In this document: one piece after another, positions 48,139-57,655 of the stretch | How positions within the stretch are numbered: the first letter of the stretch is position 1 | Layout: each line of letters begins with the position of its first letter | Assembly: GCA_001548435.1 (NCBI GenBank) | Contig: AP017308.1 | Span: forward strand, 2,365,030-2,429,029 | Length of the DNA stretch: 64,000 bases | Reading direction: 5' to 3' | Origin: Leptolyngbya sp. NIES-3755 | GTDB lineage: Bacteria > Cyanobacteriota > Cyanobacteriia > Leptolyngbyales > Leptolyngbyaceae | Translations under genes and position numbers: made by a program | The notes under the pieces: model-generated | Database searches by the model: none | What the model was told of the DNA's origin: nothing | What the model saw: only the letters and a program-made list of their open reading frames with translations

Positions 48139-48265
48139 ACAATCCTTTACCAATAGTGTCGTAACAAATTATTTAGCGATTCTGGAAAATACGTAGAATC
48201 TTCTAAAGAAAAGAAGAGAAACGTGCCTACAATCTAGAGTGCTATTAGCGCATGGGTGAAATCTT

Positions 48266-49586
48266 ATGAATCTCAATACCATTGCTTCGGGAACTGCGAT
48301 CGTCTCCTTAACCACCGCTCGGAATAATCAAAGCTTAGTCAGAGAACTTCAACAACGATTAACCACTTTAGGATTTCAACCGGGTCCGATCGATGGTATT
48401 TGGGGCAACCGCACTCAAAGCGCCTTTACTGCATTCATCACCCGCAATCAACTCAAAGCAAACGAAATAAGCCCCCGTACAGCCCAATTATTGCTAGGGA
48501 TTCAACCTCGTCCCGCAACTCCCACGCCCGCCCCACGCCCCACGCCCGCCCCAACCCCAACTAATCCAGCCATTCTCCAACCGAGCCATTCTCCAACCGC
48601 CTACAACCTCAACGCCGACTCCCGCGCCGACCCCTCGACCGCCCGCAACTTCAACGCCGACCCCAGCACCCACACCGACTCCTACACCAGTCCCATCCCC
48701 TGCTCCAACTGGACCTCGATTTGCTCCACCGACCCAAGCCATCCCAACAGGACTGCGCGCGATCGCTTCAGAGGTTTTCACCTGGCAAATGAGCCGAATC
48801 AGTGCAGATCAGCGTTTGACTCGTCAAATTCAGCAAGGACTAGATGCAATGGGACACAATCCAGGTCCGATCGATGGACTCTGGGGCGGTAGAACACAAG
48901 CAGGCTATGTGGCGTTTTCGAGAGCCTATGGCTTTAACTCGAATGAGCTTTCACCGCTCGCAGCATTAATGTTGTTAGAGCCTGCAATTCCTCGGATTTC
49001 GGTCGTCCGTCCGCCGCGATCGCTCACTTCTCAAGATTTTCAGAATGTCGCTCGATCGATTGGTTGTGAAGTGGCAGCAGTCCGAGCAGTGGTCGATGTC
49101 GAGGCAGCCGGATCAGGGTTTCTACGCGATGGTAGACCGAAAATCTTATTTGAAGCACACTGGTTTTCAGAGTTCACCGATGGGCGGTTTGACGATAGCA
49201 ATGATGATATTTCCAGTGCTGTTTGGAATCGTGCCCTCTATATTGGGGGTGCTGGCGAATGGGATCGAATCTATCGCGCCGTAAACTTAAACCGAGAAGC
49301 AGCGTTGAAATCCGCCTCTTGGGGTTTGGGTCAGATTATGGGTTTTAATCACCCTGCTGCGGGCTATCGGGACGTAGAATCGTTTGTGCGAGAGATGCAC
49401 GAGAGCGAAGGGAAACAATTAACGGCAATGTTCAATTTCATCAAGAGCAATCGGCTCGATCGCTTCTTGATTAACCGCGATTGGGCAGGATTCGCGCTGC
49501 GATACAACGGAGAAAGCTACCGGGTGAATCGCTATGATGAAAAACTGGCGGATGCTTATAACTATTGGCGCAACAATGTAGCTTAG
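48266..49586 (+). pseudogene. N-acetylmuramidase with two peptidoglycan-binding domains, frame broken by duplication
   Basis: The first frame (48266 onwards) gives a peptidoglycan-binding domain (QRLTTLGFQPGPIDGIWGNRTQSAFTAF) and a Pro/Thr linker, then loses sense and stops at 48892. The second frame, active from ATG 48789, gives a second peptidoglycan-binding domain (QQGLDAMGHNPGPIDGLWGGRTQ) and a muramidase domain (VEAAGSGFLRDGRPKILFEAHWF, WGLGQIMGF). The shift comes from a perfect 16-bp duplication at 48568-48599. Removing one copy makes a continuous frame (ILQPPTTSTPTPAPTPRPP). The muramidase catalytic Glu is probably the E of VEAAGSG. It is a phage-type lytic enzyme family (DUF3380). No signal peptide is evident. 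Confidence 0.9.
48568..48599 (+). repeat. Perfect 16-bp tandem duplication
   Basis: AGCCATTCTCCAACCG occurs twice in tandem (48568-48583, 48584-48599). 16 is not divisible by three, so it shifts the frame of the muramidase gene. Confidence 0.97.
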
Positions 49587-50581
49587 GATTGGTCGGTCGC
49601 ATTGCTCAGCCAGGTTTCGAGATCTTCGACGGTATTGAAATCGAGTAATGCGATCGCTAAACTTTCGAGTTGATCCAAACTGAGGACGTTAATGCGATCG
49701 TGCAAAGATTCAGATAAGGCTCCAACTTTACGATCGAGCAATCGGATAACAAACGATCGGCGTTCTTGTTGGATGCCTTCTTGAATTCCTTGTTGGATGC
49801 CTTCTTGAATTCCTTGTTGGATGCCTTCTTGAATTCCTTGTTGGATGCCTTCTTGAATTCCTTGTTGGATTGCACGACGTTCAGTTTCTAGTTTCCAGTC
49901 CAGATAAGCTTGTGAAAGTTGTGCCATAAGTTCCGGTTCCTCCTGTCGCTGAAATTCGAGACTGACTTCCAGACTAATTTTCCAGTTTGATAATAATTCT
50001 AGAACAATATCTCTCCGTTGGTCATCAGGCGGTAGTGCTAATGTTTCGGTAATTGCTCTTCGCTGAGTCCGTCCGCGTCCTAGAAGACGAATCCAAAGTG
50101 TATCAGGCGTTTCTGGTAATTCGTTAATCGCAATAATCGCAGTATTGAAAATGTCCCCTAGAAAATAGATGCCTCGAAGCCAATCGGCTTGGGGATATGC
50201 CGGAAATTTGCCTAAAAACTCAGCGGAGGCAGAAGGAGCTAGAACCCAGAGCCAAGGAAGGGCTTCATCAGAAAATCGTCTATCGTCTCTTCTTGCTTGT
50301 CGCTGTAAGTCTGCTTGCACTAAAAAAAGCTTAGTCAGACAGCTTTTCGCTTCCATCGGTGCGGGTGGATTGCGAAAGGCTTCGATCAAGCAGTCCGTTC
50401 TCGCTAGTCTTCCAAGTAACCCCAAGGAGGCAAACTCGGTGGATCGTGCAGATGGAATAAACCGAATATCAATGAACCGCGATTCTCCTGCAACTTCTTG
50501 ATTGATTCGGACTTCACCGAAAGGCGAAAGTAGCTCTTCGAGAAATTGCTTGCTGAAACTGTCGAAAGGAGTGCGGCTCAT
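49583..50581 (-). CDS. DUF4351 / Rpn-like PD-(D/E)xK protein with internal tandem repeat
   Basis: A 332-residue protein. The first about 210 residues are the Rpn/transposase-like PD-(D/E)xK-type region. Residues of about 239-275 are built from tandem IQQGIQEG units, coded by four exact copies of a 24-bp repeat. The C-terminal RRSFVIRLLDRKVGALSESLHDRINVLSLDQLESLAIALLDFNTVEDLETWL is the DUF4351 domain. Proteins of this sort are frequent and variable in cyanobacteria, and function is unknown. Starts MSRTPFDSFSKQFLEEL. Confidence 0.85.
   Translation of the reverse strand: MSRTPFDSFSKQFLEELLSPFGEVRINQEVAGESRFIDIRFIPSARSTEFASLGLLGRLARTDCLIEAFRNPPAPMEAKSCLTKLFLVQADLQRQARRDDRRFSDEALPWLWVLAPSASAEFLGKFPAYPQADWLRGIYFLGDIFNTAIIAINELPETPDTLWIRLLGRGRTQRRAITETLALPPDDQRRDIVLELLSNWKISLEVSLEFQRQEEPELMAQLSQAYLDWKLETERRAIQQGIQEGIQQGIQEGIQQGIQEGIQQGIQEGIQQERRSFVIRLLDRKVGALSESLHDRINVLSLDQLESLAIALLDFNTVEDLETWLSNATDQS
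49771..49866. repeat. Four exact 24-bp tandem repeats in the DUF4351 gene
   Basis: GGATGCCTTCTTGAATTCCT plus TGTT repeats four times (49771, 49795, 49819, 49843). Because the unit is 24 bp it changes only the number of IQQGIQEG octapeptides and keeps the frame. Such repeats are prone to length change. Confidence 0.97.
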
Positions 50582-50607
50582 GATTCATTTGAATTAGTTT
50601 TATCATC

Positions 50608-52233
50608 TTACATTGCGATCGCACATCCATCTGCTCTCGATTCTGAGCCTGCAATTAGCACATTGTTATTCTTCAGAATGATTTGACCTCGACCAAATGC
50701 ACTCGGTTCTGCGGTGAGTTGAATGTTGTGATGACGATCGGAAAGTGCGATCGCAATGTCAGAGGAAACCGTTTGCTCTAGTAGTACCTGATTGTTTGCA
50801 GACCATCGCCAGCGAGGAGCATCTAAAGCAGTTTGAGGATTCATTTCATAGTCAACGAGATTGACAACCATCTGTAAATGTCCTTGAGGCTGCATGAATC
50901 CGCCCATCACACCAAAAGCGCCGATCGGCTGATCTTCAATGCTTAGAAATCCCGGAATAATCGTGTGATAAGGACGTTTACTCGGTGCAACTTGATTGGG
51001 ATGTCCTGCTTCAGTTGAGAATCCACTTGCACGATTTTGTAATGCAATACCCGTACCGGGAATCAGGATACCACTACCAAAGCCAGCATAGTTTGATTGG
51101 ATGAAGGACACCATTAAAGCTTGGTCTGCTGCTGCTAGATAGACTGTTCCACCTTTGGGAAGTCCTGAGCTAATCGAAGACAAGGCAGTATCTGTGATTA
51201 ACTGTCGTCTTTCGGCTGCGTAAGCTTTATCGAGTAAATCGGTGTGAGAAACTAACATTGAGAGTGGATCACCGACGTGTCGATCGACTTCCACAAATGC
51301 TAATTTCATCGCCTCAATTTGCAGATGAAAGCTTTCTACAGAATCACGTGGATATTTTGATAGTTCAAAGCCTTCTAGAATGTTCAATGCGATCAAAGTC
51401 GCAATTCCATGTGTGTTGGGTGGCGTTTCCCAAACCGTTACGCCTCGATAGTTCGTTGAAATTGGATCAACCCAGTTACATTGATGATTTGCGAGATCAG
51501 CACGATCGATAAATCCTCCAGTCTGTTCTGCAAATTCTGCGATCGCATCTGCAAGCTCTCCTCGATAGAAAGATTCGCCGTTTGATTGAGCGATCGATCG
51601 AAGTGTTTTCGCATGATTCAGACTATTCCAAACTTCTCCCGCACGAGGAGCGCGACCTGTGGGAAAAAACACAGATTGAAACGGCTCGAATTCTGCTCCA
51701 GTAAGTTTAGTAAAAACCTGTTCCGCTCTTTTCCAAGCTCTTGCTGTTTCAGGAGAGACCGGAAAGCCTTCTTCTGCATAGTGGATTGCAGGCTCAAACA
51801 ATCGCTCAAAAGGAAGCTTACCCCAACGATCGGATAATGCTCTCCAAGCTGATACTGCCCCCGGAACAGTCACAGTTCCCCAGCCTAAATCTGGCATTTT
51901 AGGTAGCTCTAGAAAGCTTTGAGTTGGAAGATGTTGAGGACTTCGACCGGAGGCGTTCAGGCTACGGAGTTGACCATCCCAGACGAGCGCAAACGCATCA
52001 GAGCCAATTCCATTGGAGGTCGGTTCGACAACCGTAAGCGCGATCGCAGTGGCAATAGCGGCATCGATCGCGTTTCCACCTGCCAGTAACATTTGTATTC
52101 CAGCTAACGTTGCCAAAGGTTGGCTCGTTGCGACTGCTCCTCTGTTTCCCATTACGACGCGACGATGAGATCCATAAGGGTAACGGTCAATCTGTTTTAC
52201 GGTAGAAAATCCTTCTCTAGAATTAGTCTTCAA
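50608..52233 (-). CDS. Gamma-glutamyltransferase family protein
   Basis: A 541-residue Ntn-hydrolase of the gamma-glutamyltransferase family, which cleaves glutathione and other gamma-glutamyl bonds. Motifs in order are GNRGAVATSQPLATLAGIQMLLAGGNAIDAAIA, SNGIGSDAFALVWDG, and SGLPKGGTVYLAAADQALMVSF, in which the Thr of GGTVYL is the probable autocleavage nucleophile. Most family residues are present. Signal peptide is absent, so it may be cytosolic, as in many cyanobacterial homologues. It diverges from the mys operon across 269 bases with nothing recognised in between. Confidence 0.88.
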   Translation of the reverse strand: MKTNSREGFSTVKQIDRYPYGSHRRVVMGNRGAVATSQPLATLAGIQMLLAGGNAIDAAIATAIALTVVEPTSNGIGSDAFALVWDGQLRSLNASGRSPQHLPTQSFLELPKMPDLGWGTVTVPGAVSAWRALSDRWGKLPFERLFEPAIHYAEEGFPVSPETARAWKRAEQVFTKLTGAEFEPFQSVFFPTGRAPRAGEVWNSLNHAKTLRSIAQSNGESFYRGELADAIAEFAEQTGGFIDRADLANHQCNWVDPISTNYRGVTVWETPPNTHGIATLIALNILEGFELSKYPRDSVESFHLQIEAMKLAFVEVDRHVGDPLSMLVSHTDLLDKAYAAERRQLITDTALSSISSGLPKGGTVYLAAADQALMVSFIQSNYAGFGSGILIPGTGIALQNRASGFSTEAGHPNQVAPSKRPYHTIIPGFLSIEDQPIGAFGVMGGFMQPQGHLQMVVNLVDYEMNPQTALDAPRWRWSANNQVLLEQTVSSDIAIALSDRHHNIQLTAEPSAFGRGQIILKNNNVLIAGSESRADGCAIAM

Positions 52234-52502
52234 GACGTACTCCTTTCTACTCCTTTAGGCACTGTTAAGCGATCGAGCAGATTATTACTCTACTGATAGT
52301 TTACGGTGCGGCTAATACATGATTCAAATTATCAGGCACTTCATGTTTTGGGAGTCCGCCAAGTCGGTTCGGTTGATCTTATTTAGTCAGTTGCGATTTC
52401 TAACACAAACCTAAATGTTTCTTAATTCATCATTCAAAATTCGTAATTCAATTTACGAGCAGGTCTGTGTTGGCAATTTAGACAATTTACGGAAAGAAAT
52501 CT

Positions 52503-53732
52503 ATGAGTTCTGTTGAGGCAAGAGTTGAAGCAACTGATCAATCGTTCCATTTGGAAGGATACGAAAAGATCGAGTTTAATTTGGATCTGATTGAGGGTTT
52601 GTTTGAGGTTGGTCATTCAGCCTTGGCGGATAACTATCGCGATTTGGGTCGGTGTCTAGCGGTGGTCGATCATAATGTCGATCGACTCTACGGCGACCAG
52701 TTGCGATCGTATTTTGAGTACTATGAAATCGATTTAACGGTTTTTGCGATCGAGATTACTGAACCTGCAAAAACGATCGATACTTTTCTCAAAATTACTG
52801 ATGCTTTTTGTGACTTCAATTTGAAGCGTAAAGAGCCTGTTCTAGTCATCGGTGGCGGGCTGGTTTTGGATGTTGCAGGATTCGCTTGCTCTGCGTATCG
52901 GAGAAGTACGAATTACATCCGAGTGCCGTCTACTTTGATTGGTTTGATCGATGCAGGTGTCGCGATCAAAGTTGCAGTGAATCACGGTAAATTGAAGAAC
53001 CGTCTGGGCGCGTATCATCCACCGAAACAGGTGATTTTAGACTTTTCATTCTTGAAAACATTGCCTGTGGATCAGATCCGAAATGGAATGGCGGAGTTGG
53101 TGAAAATTGCTGTTGTTTCTAATGAGGAAGTGTTCAATCTATTAGAACAACATGGCGAGGAGTTGCTATACAATCACTTCGGATTTGTAGGGAATGATGA
53201 TCACCTGAAGCAAATTGGGCATCGAGTGAACTATGAATCAATCAAAACGATGTTGGAGTTGGAAGCACCTAACTTACACGAATTGATGCTCGATCGAGTG
53301 ATTGCTTACGGTCATACTTGGAGTCCGACGCTCGAACTTGCTCCCCAAATTCCTTTGCTGCATGGTCATGCCGTGAATATTGATATGGCGATCTCAGCTA
53401 CGATCGCTAAAAAACGCGGGTACATTTCTGCAACAGATCGCGATCGTATTCTCGGTTTGATGAGTCGTCTTGGGCTTGCCTTAGATCATCCGTTGATGGA
53501 AATTGATCTGATGTGGAAAGCAACCCAATCGATCATGCTCACTCGTGATGGATTGTTAAGAGCCGCAATGCCTCGACCGATTGGAACTTGCCACTTCGTG
53601 AATGATCTGACTCGTGAAGAATTGGAAAGTGCGATCGCAGATCATAAACGCTTGTGTGCAGACTATCCACGTGCTGGTGCGGGCATTGATGCGTATGTTG
53701 GTAGCAGTGAATTGATCGGGAGTGCAAACTAG
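52503..53732 (+). CDS. mysA: Demethyl-4-deoxygadusol synthase (MysA)
   Basis: MysA is a sugar-phosphate cyclase that converts sedoheptulose 7-phosphate to demethyl-4-deoxygadusol, the first step of mycosporine sunscreens. The 409-residue protein has the dehydroquinate-synthase-like fold; the NAD-binding [20 protein letters not shown], the metal ligands in [21 protein letters not shown] and [12 protein letters not shown], and the typical C-terminal [20 protein letters not shown]. It begins ATG 52503. The stop codon directly abuts the start of mysB (53733). UV-responsive expression is usual but no element was seen. Confidence 0.95.
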   Translation: MSSVEARVEATDQSFHLEGYEKIEFNLDLIEGLFEVGHSALADNYRDLGRCLAVVDHNVDRLYGDQLRSYFEYYEIDLTVFAIEITEPAKTIDTFLKITDAFCDFNLKRKEPVLVIGGGLVLDVAGFACSAYRRSTNYIRVPSTLIGLIDAGVAIKVAVNHGKLKNRLGAYHPPKQVILDFSFLKTLPVDQIRNGMAELVKIAVVSNEEVFNLLEQHGEELLYNHFGFVGNDDHLKQIGHRVNYESIKTMLELEAPNLHELMLDRVIAYGHTWSPTLELAPQIPLLHGHAVNIDMAISATIAKKRGYISATDRDRILGLMSRLGLALDHPLMEIDLMWKATQSIMLTRDGLLRAAMPRPIGTCHFVNDLTREELESAIADHKRLCADYPRAGAGIDAYVGSSELIGSAN

Positions 53733-54545
53733 ATGACCACAATTACACCGATTGCGGCTCGTCCAGTTACGCCTCTTGGGATTCTAACGGCTCATTTGCA
53801 AACCGCGATCGAACAACTTCAAAGCTCAGAAGATGCGACTGAATCAGTGCAGAAAGCGTTAGATTTAGCGATCGGGCTGGAAGAGTATGTGAATGCTTGT
53901 ACAACGCCTGAATCAAAAGATTTGAAAGCGATCGCACAAAAGACGCAGCTTGAACCTTGGAATCAGCGATTTTCAGATGGTGAAACTGTGCGCCATTTAG
54001 AACAAGAAATGCTTTCCGGTCATGTTGAAGGACAGTTCTTGAAGATGTTGGTTCACATGACTCGCGCCCGTCGCATTCTGGATATCGGAATGTTTACCGG
54101 ATATTCTGCGTTAGCAATGGCGGAAGCGTTGCCGAATGATGGAATTCTGGTTGCTTGCGAGGTCGATGACTATGTAGCGAACTTTGCTCAGAATCTATTT
54201 GATCAATCAGCACATGGTTCCAAGATTCAGATCAAACTAGCTCCAGCGATCGACACGCTTAAGCAACTCGCTGATCAAGGTGAATCATTCGATTTCGTGT
54301 TCATTGATGCCGATAAGCGGGAGTATGTTCAGTACTTTCAGATGTTGCTGGATGAGGGATTATTGGCACCGGATGGTTTTATCTGTGTGGATAATACTTT
54401 GCTCCAGGGACAGCCTTATCTGAAGGAACGATCGACGAATGGAAATGCGATCGCGCAGTTTAATCAAACGGTTGCTGAAGATGAACGAGTGGAACAGGTT
54501 CTAGTTCCATTGCGCGATGGTGTGACCTTGATTCGACGGGTTTAA
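53733..54545 (+). CDS. mysB: O-methyltransferase making 4-deoxygadusol (MysB)
   Basis: MysB methylates demethyl-4-deoxygadusol to 4-deoxygadusol with SAM. The 270-residue protein has the CCoAOMT-type motifs ARRILDIGMFTGYSALAMAEALP and FDFVFIDADKREY, followed by DGFICVDNTLLQG. Its ATG directly follows the TAG of mysA, so translation is coupled. It precedes mysC with a 57-base spacer containing a small palindrome. Confidence 0.95.
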   Translation: MTTITPIAARPVTPLGILTAHLQTAIEQLQSSEDATESVQKALDLAIGLEEYVNACTTPESKDLKAIAQKTQLEPWNQRFSDGETVRHLEQEMLSGHVEGQFLKMLVHMTRARRILDIGMFTGYSALAMAEALPNDGILVACEVDDYVANFAQNLFDQSAHGSKIQIKLAPAIDTLKQLADQGESFDFVFIDADKREYVQYFQMLLDEGLLAPDGFICVDNTLLQGQPYLKERSTNGNAIAQFNQTVAEDERVEQVLVPLRDGVTLIRRV

Positions 54546-54558
54546 GCCCTCACCCCAA

Positions 54559-54579
54559 CCCTCTCCCAGCGGGAGAGGG
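54559..54579. repeat. Perfect 9-bp palindrome between mysB and mysC
   Basis: CCCTCTCCC (54559-54567) and GGGAGAGGG (54571-54579) with loop AGC. It is a common intergenic hairpin of cyanobacteria. Inside the mys operon, it may set the relative amounts of upstream and downstream message. Confidence 0.9.
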
Positions 54580-54602
54580 AGCAAGATTATTGTTGTTTAC
54601 TT

Positions 54603-55922
54603 ATGCTGAATAAATTAATTGCAGCGTTACAGAATCTACTTACACTCACAGCATTATTGATTACACTACCGATTAATTTAGCGATCGTGCTCATCGCCTC
54701 TTTGATCGGTCTATTTCAACGAGAAACAATCCCACAATCTAACTCCCCGAAGCGAATTCTAATCACAGGCGGCAAAATGACCAAAGCGTTGCAGCTTGCT
54801 CGATCGTTTCATGCTGCGGGGCATTTTGTTGTCTTGGTTGAAACTCAGAAATATTGGCTCACTGGGCACCAATTCTCGAATGCAGTCGATCGCTTTTACA
54901 CAGTTCCCGCACCGAAGCAAGACTCAGAAGCATTTATTCAAGCTTTGGTTGATATTGTGCAGCGGGAAAACATTGATTTCTTTGTCCCGGTAACAAGTCC
55001 AATTGAAAGTTATTATTGTTCATTAGCGAAACCTGAACTATCGAAGTACTGTGAAGTGCTCCACTTTGATGTGGGGATTACACAGCTATTAGATGATAAG
55101 TTTGAACTGAGTGAAAAAGCTCGATCGCTAAATCTCACAGCACCAAAAACCTATCGAATTACTGATCCGCAGCAAGTTCTAGATTTCGAGTTTGACTCCA
55201 GCCAATACATTCTCAAAAGCATTGCTTACAATTCGGTGCACCGGTTGGATATGACGAAGTATCCATTGGAATCAAAAGCAGCAATGAAAGCTCATCTGGC
55301 AACCTTGCCAATTAGTGAAGACAATCCTTGGATATTGCAAGAGTTCATTTCTGGGCAAGAGTATTGCACTCATAGCACTGTGCGGGATGGTAAAGTGCGA
55401 CTGCATTGTTGTGCAAAATCTTCTGCATTTCAGGTGAACTATGAGCAAGTAGAAAATTCTGAAATTCAGGCTTGGGTCACAACGTTTGTAAAAGCATTGA
55501 ACTTATCTGGACAGATTTCATTTGATTTTATCGAGAGTTCTAGCGGCGAAGTTTACGCGATCGAATGTAATCCCAGAACTCATTCTGCAATCACAATGTT
55601 CTACAATCATCCCGACGTGGCTAAAGCTTACTTGGGTGAACCGCTCACAGTAGAACCGATTCAACCGCTTCCGACTAGCAAGCCGACTTACTGGACTTAT
55701 CACGAAGTTTGGAGATTGATCACAGGCGATCGACCTTTGTATCGTCTACAAACCATTCTGCACGGAAAAGATGCCATTCTGCAAACCTCTGATCCGATCC
55801 CTTTTCTGATGGTGCATCACTGGCAAATCCCATTGCTGTTACTCAACAACTTACGTCACCTTAAAGGTTGGGTACGCATCGATTTCAATATTGGTAAACT
55901 TGTCGAATTAGGCGGCGACTAA
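54603..55922 (+). CDS. mysC: ATP-grasp ligase making mycosporine-glycine (MysC)
   Basis: MysC joins 4-deoxygadusol to glycine with ATP. The 439-residue protein has an N-terminal hydrophobic stretch (about 1-37), then the ATP-grasp core: ILKSIAYNSVHRLDM, NPWILQEFISGQEYCTHS, and YAIECNPRTHSAITMF with the metal-binding E and N. All core residues are intact. No mysD or mysE follows; the next gene encodes an SH3-type protein, so this operon alone should produce mycosporine-glycine. The N-terminal hydrophobic region may dock it to the membrane. Confidence 0.95.
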   Translation: MLNKLIAALQNLLTLTALLITLPINLAIVLIASLIGLFQRETIPQSNSPKRILITGGKMTKALQLARSFHAAGHFVVLVETQKYWLTGHQFSNAVDRFYTVPAPKQDSEAFIQALVDIVQRENIDFFVPVTSPIESYYCSLAKPELSKYCEVLHFDVGITQLLDDKFELSEKARSLNLTAPKTYRITDPQQVLDFEFDSSQYILKSIAYNSVHRLDMTKYPLESKAAMKAHLATLPISEDNPWILQEFISGQEYCTHSTVRDGKVRLHCCAKSSAFQVNYEQVENSEIQAWVTTFVKALNLSGQISFDFIESSSGEVYAIECNPRTHSAITMFYNHPDVAKAYLGEPLTVEPIQPLPTSKPTYWTYHEVWRLITGDRPLYRLQTILHGKDAILQTSDPIPFLMVHHWQIPLLLLNNLRHLKGWVRIDFNIGKLVELGGD

Positions 55923-56051
55923 TGAATCTAAAGTAGCCACGAAATCGGGCTGTCAAACCGTCTGCAATTCCACTATCCGTCCGGAAAACTCCAGCTCATG
56001 AGTGGATCTATTTCATAAGAGGACATTGCCTAATTCGTCTCAGTCCAGGCA

Positions 56052-56885
56052 ATGACGTATATGAAAACGAACGCTTTGATTTTGTCTGGAGTCGTCGGCT
56101 TGACCGCTGCTGTAAGTTCTACGATCGCTGCTGTCACCTATTTTCGTCCTGCACCCCAACCTGATCAGCCAAAGGTCGAACAGCCAACAGTTTCAACTCC
56201 ACCTGCCACTACCGAAAAGCTTAATCCTCCGGTCGCAGTTTCCCCGACTCCAGTGGGAGTGCCGATCGCATTAGTAGACGAATCGGTTCAATCTCCAGAA
56301 TTCGCGAAATTCCTCGATCGTACAAAGCAAGCGGTTCGCGATCGAGATGCAAAATATATCCGCAGCATTGTCACTCCACAAACTAAATTCAGCTTCGGAG
56401 CACAACGCACGATCGACTATCTCAACCCCGAAAATCCCAAGTCCTCGTTCTGGACATCCCTCGAAAAAGCACTAGCTTTAGGCTGTTCCAAAGAACAAAG
56501 CGGCTATTCTTGCCCGACTGTATTTCAACAATTTCAAAGTGTATTAAAACCAGGTTCTTCTGATCTCGATGCCTTTTCTGCGATCGTGGTCGTCGGTCAA
56601 AACGTGAATGTTCGATCAAAACCCGATGTGAATTCACCTGCGATCGCAACCTTAACCAACGAGATTGTGAAATATGATGTCATGACCTTTCAGAATGCTT
56701 CTGAGCAAGAGAAATCAGAAACTTTCCGCCTCGACAATCCGAACGGTTGGACCCCTGTGATTCTGTCAGATAGCCGCCGTGGATTTGTCTCTAGTCAGTA
56801 TGCTTACAGTCCAGTCGGTTATCGAGTCTTGTTTGGCAAAGAAGGCAGCGAATGGAAAATGCAAGCCTTTGTCACTGGAGACTAA
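56052..56885 (+). CDS. SH3-domain exported protein
   Basis: A 277-residue protein. The N-terminal about 25 residues form one hydrophobic segment (MKTNALILSGVVGLTAAVSS; start at 56052 or at 56061). A proline/threonine-rich linker follows (about 28-68), then a globular region, and an SH3b-like module (about 172-205) with AIVVVGQNVNVRSKPDVNSPAIATL. No catalytic domain is seen. It probably lies in the cell envelope. It is 129 bases downstream of mysC, and its 3' end overlaps the pentapeptide gene by 4 bases, tail to tail. Confidence 0.8.
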   Translation: MTYMKTNALILSGVVGLTAAVSSTIAAVTYFRPAPQPDQPKVEQPTVSTPPATTEKLNPPVAVSPTPVGVPIALVDESVQSPEFAKFLDRTKQAVRDRDAKYIRSIVTPQTKFSFGAQRTIDYLNPENPKSSFWTSLEKALALGCSKEQSGYSCPTVFQQFQSVLKPGSSDLDAFSAIVVVGQNVNVRSKPDVNSPAIATLTNEIVKYDVMTFQNASEQEKSETFRLDNPNGWTPVILSDSRRGFVSSQYAYSPVGYRVLFGKEGSEWKMQAFVTGD

Positions 56886-57415
56886 TCACCCTGGCGATGT
56901 CCGTCGGGGTAGATCGTGAACGCATCGACGATCACACCTGTTAAATCGAGATCAATCGCTCGCGTTAAATTTGCCCCGCTTAGATTTGCACCATTCAGTT
57001 TCGCCTGTCGAAAGTTCACATGAGTGAGATCCGCGTTGCTCAAATCTGCGTTGCTCAAATCTGCGTTGACCAAACTAGCCCCACTCAGGTTTGCGCCATT
57101 CAAATTCGCACCGCTGAAATCCGCCAAACTCAAATCGGCTCTCAGCAACGATGCCCGTTCTAAATTGGCATTGGTAAAATTTGCCTGATGCAGTTGAGTA
57201 TCACTCAGTTCAGCGGCTTCTAGCTGAGTCGCAGTAAGATTAGCTTGTCTTAAATTGGCATAAGGCAAATAAGCTCGATTTAAGCAACTTTGAGCTAAGT
57301 TAATCTGAGCTAACATTGCTTCAAAAAAATCCGCTTGTTCTAGGTTACAGTTTTCAAAATCCCGTTCTCCCTGGCTATATCTTGCGATCAGAGTTTTCGC
57401 TGCGATCGTGTCCAT
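56882..57415 (-). CDS. Pentapeptide-repeat protein
   Basis: A 177-residue protein starting MDTIAAKTLIARYSQGERDFENCNLE (ATG 57415; AGGA lies 6 bases before it). From about residue 20 it is made of A(D/N)LXX repeats, for example ANLRQANLTATQL, ADLSLADFSGANLNGANL, ADLSNADLSNADL. This forms a right-handed four-sided beta-helix. Cyanobacteria have many such proteins; functions are generally unknown. No signal peptide is visible. Confidence 0.95.
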   Translation of the reverse strand: MDTIAAKTLIARYSQGERDFENCNLEQADFFEAMLAQINLAQSCLNRAYLPYANLRQANLTATQLEAAELSDTQLHQANFTNANLERASLLRADLSLADFSGANLNGANLSGASLVNADLSNADLSNADLTHVNFRQAKLNGANLSGANLTRAIDLDLTGVIVDAFTIYPDGHRQGD

Positions 57416-57655
57416 CGTTGTCCTAGAATCCGTCTGTCTCACACTTCACTATGTAAAACGTAAAAAATAATGGCGAAAAATTAAGAATACTTAACATTTT
57501 CTTTAGGGATCAGAGGAAAAACTCCTGATCTAGATGGAAACCCCCTCGACCCCTATCAAGTCTGCTCTATTGCTGGAAAAATGTCTTCTAGATGTCTAGC
57601 CTCCAGTCCATTCTCATGTCAAGATCAAAAATAGTACGCAGTCTAAAGAAGAATT

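Noticed and set aside
48494-48781. Glycine-rich minus-strand ORF opposite the muramidase linker
   Set aside because: It is the complement of a proline/threonine-rich repeat and not a gene.
52321-52416. 31-codon ORF upstream of mysA
   Set aside because: No ribosome site and no sensible composition; probably chance.
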